48,812 nucleotides of DNA from Bacillota bacterium (GTDB lineage Bacteria; Bacillota; Clostridia; Christensenellales; Pumilibacteraceae): NCBI GenBank assembly GCA_019113265.1, contig DXHT01000029.1, positions 1-48,812 of the forward strand. The letters run 5' to 3'. How positions within the stretch are numbered: the stretch's first letter is position 1; each line of letters starts with the position of its first letter. Positions 34,119-41,509 of the stretch are shown here, in pieces. A program made the translations under genes and the position numbers. The notes beneath the pieces are model-generated. The model worked only from the letters and a program-made list of their open reading frames with translations, was not told the DNA's origin and did not search any database.

Positions 34119-34499
34119 ATGGAAACGAAATTTCGCATATGTCGCCATTGCGGCAACCTGATGGGCATGATAAACGATTCGGGCGTACCCGTAGTATGCT
34201 GCGGCGAGCCGACGGAGGAGCTTGTTCCGAACACGACGGAAGCGAGCGGGGAAAAACACCTTCCCGTGGTAAAAACGGAAGACGGAAAGGTGATAGTGAA
34301 CGTCGGAAGCGTGGATCACCCCATGCTGCCCGAGCACCGCATAGAGTGGGTATATCTCCACACGGATCGTGGCGGACAGCGTAAAACGCTCCTGCCCTCC
34401 GAAAAACCCTGCGTCACTTTCCGTATAGGCGACGAAAAGCCGCTTGCGGTTTACGCTTACTGCAATCTTCACGGTCTGTGGATGACCGAAATATCCTGA
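34119..34499 (+). CDS. desulfoferrodoxin (superoxide reductase)
   Basis: Reduces superoxide to H2O2, which rubrerythrin next door can then remove. 126 residues. The N-terminal desulforedoxin domain has Cys8, Cys11 and Cys27/Cys28 for Fe(SCys)4 (centre I). The catalytic domain has Glu45 beside His47, His67, His73, Cys115 and His118 as centre II ligands. All are present. AAGGAG precedes the ATG, 10 bp after rubrerythrin. Confidence 0.96.
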   Translation: METKFRICRHCGNLMGMINDSGVPVVCCGEPTEELVPNTTEASGEKHLPVVKTEDGKVIVNVGSVDHPMLPEHRIEWVYLHTDRGGQRKTLLPSEKPCVTFRIGDEKPLAVYAYCNLHGLWMTEIS

Positions 34500-34552
34500 C
34501 CGCCTTAAAGGGAATAAGGAAGCAAAAGGAAATAAAAAAGAGGGAACAGAGG

Positions 34553-34585
34553 AAAACGCCGTCCGCAAAACGCGGGCGGCGTTTT
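34553..34585 (+). terminator. terminator of the oxidative-stress operon
   Basis: 14-bp stem (34553-34566 with 34572-34585, one G-U), loop AAAAC, ending in TTTT. The remaining ~120 bp up to the luxS promoter hold nothing recognisable. Confidence 0.9.
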
Positions 34586-34703
34586 AGTTATGCGCGTGAC
34601 TATGATGTGCGTTTTATAGAGTGCTGAATGCTAACGCGCGCATTATCGCAAAGCGTAGCCGAATGCTGTCGTCACATTGTACGTTAAACGGTTGCGTCGC
34701 CGA

Positions 34704-34732
34704 TTGACAAAGTCGTGCAGTAGTGGTATTAT
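34704..34732 (+). promoter_or_regulatory. promoter of luxS
   Basis: TTGACA (34704-34709), a 17-bp spacer and TATTAT (34727-34732); consensus -35. Confidence 0.85.
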
Positions 34733-34808
34733 AATAACTCAAAAGCGTATTTGCGGCGTAAGCGGCGCGTTATCCGCGTAAAAGCATGAGAGGGAATAAA
34801 AAGTCATC

Positions 34809-35273
34809 ATGAAGATAAAGAGTTTTGAAGTGGATCATACCAGACTGCGCCCCGGCGTATATCTGTCGCGGACGGACGGGGAAGAGGGCAATGAAATATC
34901 GACGTTCGACGTCCGTCTGACCATACCCAACCGCGAGCCGCCTGTGGATATGCCCGCGCTCCACACGATAGAGCATCTCGGAGCGACGTATCTGCGAAAC
35001 AGCGACATAAAGGACGACGTGGTATATTTCGGACCCATGGGCTGTCGCACGGGTTGCTATATGCTGCTGCGCGGCAAGCGTACGGCGGAAGAAGCCGCGC
35101 GCATAACGGAAGAAATGTGCGATTTCATTCTCGGATTCGGCGGAGACATTCCGGGCGCGACCGAAAAGGAGTGCGGCAACTGGCGCGAGCACAATCTTAA
35201 AGAGGCAAAGTACTATATTTCCCGCTTTCTTCGTCTGCTTAAAACGGAGCGCAACTTAAAGTACCCGGACTGA
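34809..35273 (+). CDS. luxS: S-ribosylhomocysteine lyase LuxS
   Basis: Splits S-ribosylhomocysteine into homocysteine and the AI-2 precursor DPD; part of the activated methyl cycle. 154 residues, normal. The metal site is HTIEH (His52, His56, with Glu55 as base) plus Cys122 in EKECGNW; the catalytic Cys79 is in GPMGCRTG. It has its own consensus promoter. Its terminator is interrupted by a miniature insertion element. Homocysteine from this reaction could feed sulfur metabolism along with cysK. An AI-2 signalling role is possible but not shown. Confidence 0.97.
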   Translation: MKIKSFEVDHTRLRPGVYLSRTDGEEGNEISTFDVRLTIPNREPPVDMPALHTIEHLGATYLRNSDIKDDVVYFGPMGCRTGCYMLLRGKRTAEEAARITEEMCDFILGFGGDIPGATEKECGNWREHNLKEAKYYISRFLRLLKTERNLKYPD

Positions 35274-35288
35274 GCGTCATCAAACGTA

Positions 35289-35419
35289 AAAAAGCCCCGA
35301 CATGAAATGCACCCCAAAAGTTAGACAAACTTTTGGAGGTGCATTTCAGAACTCATTCACAAGCTATTTAGTTATTTTATTGTCCAACTTTTGGGGTCCA
35401 TAGCAACAGGGGGCTTTTT
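35289..35419 (+). terminator. luxS terminator split by an insertion in its loop
   Basis: AAAAAGCCCC (35289-35298) and GGGGCTTTTT (35410-35419) are perfectly complementary and followed by ATTTTTG. Removing the 103-bp element and one copy of its ACA target duplication restores a stem with a 5-base loop. Confidence 0.8.
35303..35405. mobile_element. miniature IS3/IS150-type element (MITE), 103 bp
   Basis: Begins TG and ends CA, with 25-bp terminal inverted repeats matching at 21 positions; the core is ACCCCAAAAGTT. It is flanked by the direct duplication ACA (35300-35302 and 35406-35408). The left 44 bp match the left end of the insertion sequence at 48607, so it looks like an internally deleted relative. 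It has no transposase. Confidence 0.85.
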
Positions 35420-35435
35420 ATTTTTGCCTTATTGG

Positions 35436-35628
35436 CGGTACGTTCTCGCCCACGCGCGGAACTCCCGCTCGCACGTCTGCTCCGCAAGCGCCCGCCGCGC
35501 TTTTTCACGCTTGCCGCATAAACTGTTTGTCCGTCGCCGCGCGGGAACGTACGGCAGTGGGATGAGCGCGGTACGTTCTCGCCCACGCGCGGAACTCCTG
35601 CTCGCACGTCCGCCCAGCAAGCGCCCGC
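35436..35628 (-). repeat. pair of ~60-bp direct repeats
   Basis: Copies at 35436-35495 and 35569-35628 differ at only a few positions. Read on the minus strand both give ALA..TCE.EFRAWARTYR; the first copy then ends with Gln and a stop. This looks like a duplicated 3' end of a lost gene, or chance openness in GC-rich DNA. Confidence 0.55.
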
Positions 35629-35649
35629 GCCGCCGTAGCGTTTATGCGG

Positions 35650-35928
35650 TCACTTACGGCACTTTTCGTAAAGGGCGAGAATGCGGGAAACGACGGCGGG
35701 ATCGTCCTCTTTGGCGACATACGCTTCGCCGCCGTCGATCACGACGCAAAAGACCTCCGCCGCCGCGACTCCGACGACGGGAGCGAGCAGTCTGTATTCG
35801 CCGTCAAGCCCGCTCTTCCTGCCGAAAGAGGCGAGCAGGCGATAAGCCCGCCGGCCGTGTTCGGTCATGACCTCGACGCGTCGGCCGTCCGCCATGCCTT
35901 CCAAGGTAAAAAACAGTTTTCCGTCCAT
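35650..35928 (-). CDS. small DUF1292-like protein (tentative)
   Basis: 92 residues, acidic and soluble, predicted as alternating beta-strands and a final helix. The pattern (a charged beta-meander, YRLLAPVV, VFCVVIDGGEAYVAKEDD, then ILALYEK) is reminiscent of DUF1292/YrzB-type proteins of Firmicutes, whose role is unknown; I am not certain of the family. The gene is supported by AAAGGAG 7 bp before the ATG and by a near-consensus promoter upstream. It is transcribed opposite to luxS and the kinase gene. Confidence 0.75.
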   Translation of the reverse strand: MDGKLFFTLEGMADGRRVEVMTEHGRRAYRLLASFGRKSGLDGEYRLLAPVVGVAAAEVFCVVIDGGEAYVAKEDDPAVVSRILALYEKCRK

Positions 35929-35961
35929 AAACTCTCCTTTTTTCGCCTTTTGCTCATAAAT

Positions 35962-35990
35962 ATTATACGTTATTTTCCTCGCAAGGTCAA
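35962..35990 (-). promoter_or_regulatory. promoter of the small DUF protein gene
   Basis: On the minus strand: TTGACC (35990-35985), a 17-bp spacer and TATAAT (35967-35962). Confidence 0.88.
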
Positions 35991-36166
35991 ACGTGCGGGC
36001 GCGATTTGTCGTAATATCAAACGTGCGTAAGCACCTTTTTCGCGGTTATTTTGCGCTACGCTCCGCCGTGCGTTCACTTCGCCGAGCGAATGCGCTTTCA
36101 CGGATATGTTTCAAATCCGATACCGATCTTGCGCCGTCCGCGCATTAAAAATTGTCGCATCCGCTA

Positions 36167-36195
36167 TTGACAATCCCGGCGGCTTGTGATATACT
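36167..36195 (+). promoter_or_regulatory. promoter of the GHKL sensor kinase gene
   Basis: TTGACA (36167-36172), a 17-bp spacer and TATACT (36190-36195). Confidence 0.88.
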
Positions 36196-36217
36196 TTCAA
36201 CCGTCGGGGGAGAACGA

Positions 36218-37555
36218 ATGACACAGTTTGAATTTTACAAATCGTTCATGTTTGTGGCGGAGCTTGCGATAGCGGAACTTCTGTATGTGAACAAATTCCG
36301 CAGACGCAAGCTGTTTGTACTTCGCGCGGCAGGTGGCATAATCGCACTGTTCGCGTTTGCTTTTTTATTTCCCGTCGCTTCCGAGAATCCGTTTTACTGC
36401 TCGTTCGTGTTCCTCTCCGTCTTCCTTGCGAGCGTACTCGTATGCAAGCTGATGTTCGCGGAGAAATGGATCTCCATAATATTCTGTACGATAGCGGGCT
36501 ATACGACTCAGCACCTCGCATATGAACTGTTCAACATAATCATGTCGCTTCTCGGCGCGTCGGCGGCGGGCAATATGTACGGCAGTGCGGCGTTTGCGGG
36601 CATATTCGAAAACCTGTATGAAGTCGCCATATACGCGGCGGTATATACTGTGACGTACTTTGTCGCTTATCTGCTTTTTGCGAGCAGACTCAAAAGCGGA
36701 GAGCCCATCAGACTGGAAGCGAAATTTTTCTTCATACTCAGCATAGTGCTCCTTATGATAGACATATTCCTAAACGCCGTCGTGGTGTATAATCCCGTCA
36801 GCGGCGCGGAACTGCACGCCATGATAATAGGCGTATACAACATAGTCTGCTGTATAATATCCCTTTATCTGCAATTCGAGGTGACTCTGAGAAAGAAGGT
36901 GGAAAGCACGCTTGACACGGTGCAACAGATGTGGCACAAGGCGAAAGAGCAGTACGCCGCGTCCAAGGAAAACATAGAATACATAAACATGAAGTGCCAT
37001 GACTTCAAGCATCAGATGCACGCACTGCGCGGCGGAGCGGTGAGCGACACGCTGATAAGCGACATAGAGAAGCGCATAACGATATACGACTCGTCCGCGC
37101 AGACGGGCAACGACGCTCTCGACGTGGTGCTTACCGAAAAGAGTCTTGCATGCAACAATAACGGCATAAGGCTTACGATAATAGCGGACGGAAAGAAGCT
37201 GGACTTCATGGCGCAGGAAGACATATACGCGCTGTTCGGCAATATCCTCGACAACGCGATAGAAGCGGTACATAAGCTGGACGAGAGTCGCCGCGTCATC
37301 AGCCTGCACGTCAAGACGATAGAGGGTATACTGATAGTAAGGGAGAGCAACTATTACAGCGGCGAGCTGAGGTTCGAGAACGGACTTCCCGTGACGACTA
37401 AGACGGACAAGCGGTACCACGGTTTCGGGCTTAAAAGCATTCAGTACATATGCGGACGTTACGGCGGCGACCTGTCCATAAAGACGGACGGCGGCGTATT
37501 CGACATGAGCATAATGTTCTTCCGCAGTGTGCCCGCGGGCAACAGGGACGCATGA
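36218..37555 (+). CDS. AgrC/GHKL-type sensor histidine kinase
   Basis: Multi-pass sensor kinase of 445 residues. The membrane domain (about 8-222) has six or seven hydrophobic segments. A coiled linker follows (about 223-255), then the phosphoacceptor His261 in CHDFKHQ (HDxKH type), the N box NILDNAIEA (342-350) and the G box GFGL (402-405). Such kinases normally pair with LytTR regulators; the only one in view is 10 kb away at 47700, at the other end of the glycosidase operon. GGGGGAGA sets ATG 36218; the earlier in-frame ATG (36152) lies before the promoter. No AgrB/AgrD peptide genes are nearby. Confidence 0.92.
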   Translation: MTQFEFYKSFMFVAELAIAELLYVNKFRRRKLFVLRAAGGIIALFAFAFLFPVASENPFYCSFVFLSVFLASVLVCKLMFAEKWISIIFCTIAGYTTQHLAYELFNIIMSLLGASAAGNMYGSAAFAGIFENLYEVAIYAAVYTVTYFVAYLLFASRLKSGEPIRLEAKFFFILSIVLLMIDIFLNAVVVYNPVSGAELHAMIIGVYNIVCCIISLYLQFEVTLRKKVESTLDTVQQMWHKAKEQYAASKENIEYINMKCHDFKHQMHALRGGAVSDTLISDIEKRITIYDSSAQTGNDALDVVLTEKSLACNNNGIRLTIIADGKKLDFMAQEDIYALFGNILDNAIEAVHKLDESRRVISLHVKTIEGILIVRESNYYSGELRFENGLPVTTKTDKRYHGFGLKSIQYICGRYGGDLSIKTDGGVFDMSIMFFRSVPAGNRDA

Positions 37556-37575
37556 GCCGTCGCTATATCGAAAAG

Positions 37576-37598
37576 AACGCGCTTCGGCGCGTTTTTTT
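37576..37598 (+). terminator. terminator of the sensor kinase gene
   Basis: AACGCGC (37576-37582), loop TTCG, GCGCGTT (37587-37593), then TTTTT. Confidence 0.92.
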
Positions 37599-37616
37599 GT
37601 GCGGTAATGTAAGGTT

Positions 37617-37669
37617 ACGACATCAAAACGCCAGAGTGTGACAAAAATATGACACGGCTTTAATGTCGT
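37617..37669 (+). repeat. inverted repeat across the glycosidase promoter
   Basis: ACGACAT (37617-37623) and ATGTCGT (37663-37669) are perfect inverted copies, 39 bases apart; the second abuts the -10 box. It is a candidate operator, not a match to a known consensus. Confidence 0.3.
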
Positions 37670-37677
37670 GATATAAT
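37649..37677 (+). promoter_or_regulatory. promoter of the GH3/lipoprotein operon
   Basis: ATGACA (37649-37654), a 17-bp spacer and TATAAT (37672-37677). Confidence 0.8.
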
Positions 37678-37733
37678 GTGCGCGTAAAAAGAAAATGCGT
37701 CGCATTGGGAATGCGGCGAAAAAGGAGATAATG

Positions 37734-40700
37734 ATGAGCATAAAACCGCGTTCGAAAGCGGGCATGATATGGTTTATCATACTTGCGAGTCTGTTTGTAC
37801 TGCTACTTGTCATAACGATAGTGATAACGCAGAATAACCTCATTTATTATACGATAAGTTCCAAATTCGGCGGGGGAAGCAAATACCTTAAAAGCGGCGA
37901 TCCGGATATGTACGTATACTATTCGTTCAAAGAGGGTGACCCGACGGACAAAGCGGGCGCGCTTGCGGCGGCGAACGCGCTCAACGAGCGCATATGCGAA
38001 GAGGGCAGCGTACTTCTCAAAAACGACAACGACGTTCTTCCGCTTGCGCGCGGCAGCAAAGTGACCGTACTCGGCAGAAATTCCGTCGATCTCGTATACG
38101 GCGGATCGGGTTCGAACGCTGGCGCGTCCGAAATGGAAAAACTCGATCTCGGCGATATGCTGGAAAGCGTGGGCGGATTCGAGTATAATCCGGTGGTGCG
38201 CTCATATTACGAGGGACTGAACATAAGCCGTCCCGATTCCACGTCCATGGGCGTTACATACACGGGATTTCCCACGGCGGAAGCGCCCGTGGGCGATTAT
38301 CCCGATGCCGTAAAGCAGAGCTATTCCGAATACGGTGACGCGGCTATCGTAGTAATTACCCGCATATGCGGCGAGGGATACGACCTCCCGCGCACGATGT
38401 TCAAAACGGGAAATTCCTATACGGACTGGACGTCTCAGAATCGCACGGTTGTGGACGGAGCGGACAGCATGGACTCGCACTATCTGCAACTTGACAAAAA
38501 CGAGCGTGCGGTTCTCAAAGAGGCATGCGACAACTTTTCGCGCGTGGTGCTTCTCATAAACAGTGCCGCGCCCATAGAGCTCGGCATTCTGGAAGAGGGC
38601 GAATTTGCCGACAAGGACATAGCCGCGCTGTGGATGGCATATCCGGGCGAGAGCGGACTGAATGCCGTCGGAAGACTGCTCAACGGCGAGGTAACTCCGT
38701 CGGGAAGGACGGTAGACACATGGTCGCGCAATTTCAAGCTCGATCCCGCATGGCAGAACTTCGGCAACAATCTCAGCGCGGACGGCAACAGATATACTTA
38801 TAACGGCGACCTGAAAAGCTCACGCTTCGTCGAATACCGCGAGGGCATATATGTGGGATACCGCTGGTTTGAAACGCGCGCTTCTTACGACGAGAGCGGC
38901 GCGTGGTATGCCGATAACGTAGTCTACCCGTTCGGTCACGGACTCAGTTATACGACGTTCGGGCGCGAGGTTGCGGCAGATACTCCGACAGACTCGACGT
39001 TGGCGGAGGACGGCAAGCTGGAATTTACCGTGACCGTCACCAACGACGGCAAAATGTATTCGGGAAAGGACGTAGTTCAGCTTTACTACTCGTCGCCGTA
39101 CATGGACGGCGGCATAGAAAAAGCGCACGTCGCTCTGGGCGACTTTGCAAAGACAAAGGAGCTTGAACCTGGCGAGAGCTGTGAGGTGACGCTTTCGATA
39201 GACGTGCGCGACATGGCGAGTTACGACTACAACGACGCCAACGGCAACGAATTCAAGGGCTGGGAGCTGGACGGCGGAACGTACTCCGTATACATAGGCT
39301 CGGACGCGCACTCGTGGGCGGACGATGCAACGCCCGTATTTACTTACACCGTACCCGAAAGCGGCTACCGCTATCCGACGGACGACTATAACGAGGGCGC
39401 GCAGATAACCAATCTGTTCGATGACGAGAGCGAGTATATGAGCGGAAAGGTACTTTCCCGCGAAAACGGTTTTGCCGATTACGACGCGATAAAGGGCGTT
39501 GCCGATCAGCGCGAACAGTCCGAATTTCTGCGCGGTCTGATCGAAGCTAAGATGACGGACGAACCGGGCGCGCCCTGGTACGCAGAGACCGCGCCGACTT
39601 ACAGCAAGCGTTCGCTGTCATACTCCGATTGCGAGGTCAAGCTTTACGATCTCATCGGCAAGGACTACGACGATCCGCTCTGGGACGCGCTTCTCGATCA
39701 GCTGACCGTATCCGAAATGGCGTCCATAATAGAAACGGGCAATTTCCGTACCCTGCAACTTGAAAACATAGACAAACCGCTGACGATAGATGCGGACGGG
39801 CCCATGGGATTTGCGCTGTTTATGGGCGACTCGTCGGTGTACGACACCTGTCGGTATGCATGCGAGTGCCTTGTGGGCGCGACGTTCAACCGCGAGCTTG
39901 CGCGCGAGCAAGGGCGTTCGGTCGGCATAGAGGGACTTGTGGGCAACGAGCAGGGGGACGGAACGCCGTATAGCGGCTGGTACGCTCCCGCGGTCAATCT
40001 GCACCGTTCGCCCTTTTCGGGACGCAACTTCGAGTATTACAGCGAGGACGCATTCCTTTCGGGCGAAATGGGCGCAAACGTCATACTCGGCGCAAAGGAA
40101 TACGGAGTATATACGTTCGTCAAGCACTTTGCCTTAAACGATCAGGAAACGGACAGGGACAATAACGGACTGCTGACATGGGCGGACGAACAGACCATGC
40201 GCGAGATATACTTCAAGCCGTTCGAGACCTGCGTCAAAAAGGGTCAGACGCGCGGCATGATGAGCGCGTTCAACCGCATAGGCGCGACGTGGGCGGGAAG
40301 CGATCACGATCTTCTCACCGCACTTCTGCGCGACGAGTGGGGCTTCCGCGGCGCGGTGATAACCGACTTCAACGTCAAGTCCTACATGGATCCCGACGAC
40401 ATGATACGGGGCGGCGGCGACATCAACCTTGCCGCAGGTAAAACGCTTGCCGATAAGCGTTCGGCTACGGCGATATCCTGTATACGCCGCGCGGCGAAAA
40501 ACATCATGTTCGTGGTTGCGGGCAGTAACGCGATGAACGGTCACGGAGCGGGCGTCATCTGGGGATACACTTTGCCCGGCTGGCTGGTGCTTCTTATCGT
40601 GATAGACTGCGTAGTGGGTGCGGGAACGGTCGGCTGGGGACTGTACGTATTCCTGCGCCGCCATGCGCAAAAGAAAAAACTCGCCGTGCGCACCTCGGAC

Positions 40701-40736
40701 GGCGCGACAGATACGAACAATAAAACCGACGAATAA
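37734..40736 (+). CDS. membrane-anchored GH3 glycosidase, reversed domain order
   Basis: 1000 residues. TM1 (about 11-32) is followed by an extracellular enzyme and a C-terminal membrane segment (about 948-975) with a basic end. The order is the GH3 C-terminal alpha/beta sandwich first (from about 75, ICEEGSVLLKND), an Fn3-like domain (about 420-530), then the GH3 TIM barrel (about 650-900) with VNLHRSPFSGRNFEYYSED, KHFALNDQE and the nucleophile Asp878 in AVITDF. This reversed order is known from some Ruminococcus and Butyrivibrio beta-glucosidases. ATG 37734 has AGGAG 6 bp ahead. It is the first gene of a four-gene operon; the substrate is unknown. Confidence 0.9.
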   Translation: MSIKPRSKAGMIWFIILASLFVLLLVITIVITQNNLIYYTISSKFGGGSKYLKSGDPDMYVYYSFKEGDPTDKAGALAAANALNERICEEGSVLLKNDNDVLPLARGSKVTVLGRNSVDLVYGGSGSNAGASEMEKLDLGDMLESVGGFEYNPVVRSYYEGLNISRPDSTSMGVTYTGFPTAEAPVGDYPDAVKQSYSEYGDAAIVVITRICGEGYDLPRTMFKTGNSYTDWTSQNRTVVDGADSMDSHYLQLDKNERAVLKEACDNFSRVVLLINSAAPIELGILEEGEFADKDIAALWMAYPGESGLNAVGRLLNGEVTPSGRTVDTWSRNFKLDPAWQNFGNNLSADGNRYTYNGDLKSSRFVEYREGIYVGYRWFETRASYDESGAWYADNVVYPFGHGLSYTTFGREVAADTPTDSTLAEDGKLEFTVTVTNDGKMYSGKDVVQLYYSSPYMDGGIEKAHVALGDFAKTKELEPGESCEVTLSIDVRDMASYDYNDANGNEFKGWELDGGTYSVYIGSDAHSWADDATPVFTYTVPESGYRYPTDDYNEGAQITNLFDDESEYMSGKVLSRENGFADYDAIKGVADQREQSEFLRGLIEAKMTDEPGAPWYAETAPTYSKRSLSYSDCEVKLYDLIGKDYDDPLWDALLDQLTVSEMASIIETGNFRTLQLENIDKPLTIDADGPMGFALFMGDSSVYDTCRYACECLVGATFNRELAREQGRSVGIEGLVGNEQGDGTPYSGWYAPAVNLHRSPFSGRNFEYYSEDAFLSGEMGANVILGAKEYGVYTFVKHFALNDQETDRDNNGLLTWADEQTMREIYFKPFETCVKKGQTRGMMSAFNRIGATWAGSDHDLLTALLRDEWGFRGAVITDFNVKSYMDPDDMIRGGGDINLAAGKTLADKRSATAISCIRRAAKNIMFVVAGSNAMNGHGAGVIWGYTLPGWLVLLIVIDCVVGAGTVGWGLYVFLRRHAQKKKLAVRTSDGATDTNNKTDE

Positions 40737-40750
40737 AAGGAGGAAATAAT

Positions 40751-41473
40751 ATGAAACTCAAAAAAATCGCAATGGCAGCGCTTTTCGCGCTCATAGCCGC
40801 GCTTACGTTCGCGTTCGCCGCTTGCGGCGACGGCGCTCCCGCCGAAAACGGCGGCAACGGAAGCGACCTCGATCCGTCCATAACGGAAACGGAGACTCCG
40901 TCCAAATACACCATGCAGGCGGAGTACATAGACCTTGACGGAGTCAAGGGCAGCGGTCTCAGCAACTCCGCGGAGGGCGTCGCCATGATAACGGGCAACG
41001 GCACGGACGCGGAAAAGGAAAAGGGCTGGGGCGAGGGCTACTACGTCAGCCAGATGCACGCGGCGGGCTGCCGACTCGACTTCGTGTTCACCGCAAGGTC
41101 CGCGCAGACCACTTCCATATCCGTAAGGCTCAGCTCCGAGCTCGGTCAGCTCACGTTCACGCCTCAGGATCTCGCATTCATGCTCAACGATAAGGAACTG
41201 CCTTATACGACGCTCGTGGTCAAGGGCGCGCAGACTTCCACTCCCGACCTTACGGCGGCGGTGTTCAACGACTACACCATAACCACGAGCGTGATGCTCG
41301 AAAAGGGTGAGAACACATTCTCGATAATGGTCAGGCAGAACTCACTGCGCGGCGACGGCAATGTGGCGGGACCCATGGTGGACAGCGTGACGTTCACTAC
41401 CAAAGCGGTGCTCGAATGGACGGATCATAAGGATAACATATCCAGGCGCGACAATTCCGAATCGGATATGTGA
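40751..41473 (+). CDS. lipoprotein with CBM6-like beta-sandwich
   Basis: 240 residues. It has a signal peptide with lipobox-like FAAC, so Cys25 is probably lipidated. A Gly/Asn/Asp-rich linker (about 26-50) follows, then a single beta-sandwich domain (about 53-225). The pattern MQAEYIDLDGVKGSG, GYYVSQ, SVRLSSE, then GPMVDSVTF is that of carbohydrate-binding modules of the CBM6/35 type; this is inferred from pattern, not certain. It lies 14 bp after the first GH3 gene with a GGAGG site, so it probably helps hold glycan at the cell surface. Confidence 0.8.
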   Translation: MKLKKIAMAALFALIAALTFAFAACGDGAPAENGGNGSDLDPSITETETPSKYTMQAEYIDLDGVKGSGLSNSAEGVAMITGNGTDAEKEKGWGEGYYVSQMHAAGCRLDFVFTARSAQTTSISVRLSSELGQLTFTPQDLAFMLNDKELPYTTLVVKGAQTSTPDLTAAVFNDYTITTSVMLEKGENTFSIMVRQNSLRGDGNVAGPMVDSVTFTTKAVLEWTDHKDNISRRDNSESDM

Positions 41474-41509
41474 TCTGCCGTCATAAGGAGATAAAAGGAG
41501 GAAAATATA

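Noticed and set aside
35391-35870. Plus-strand ORF of about 160 codons after luxS
   Set aside because: Arg/Pro-rich, no ribosome binding site, and it runs antisense to the better-supported small gene at 35650-35928.
34809-37555. luxS as signal source for the neighbouring AgrC-like kinase
   Set aside because: AI-2 is not known as a ligand of this kinase type, luxS has a separate promoter, and an opposite-strand gene lies between them; proximity alone is weak evidence.
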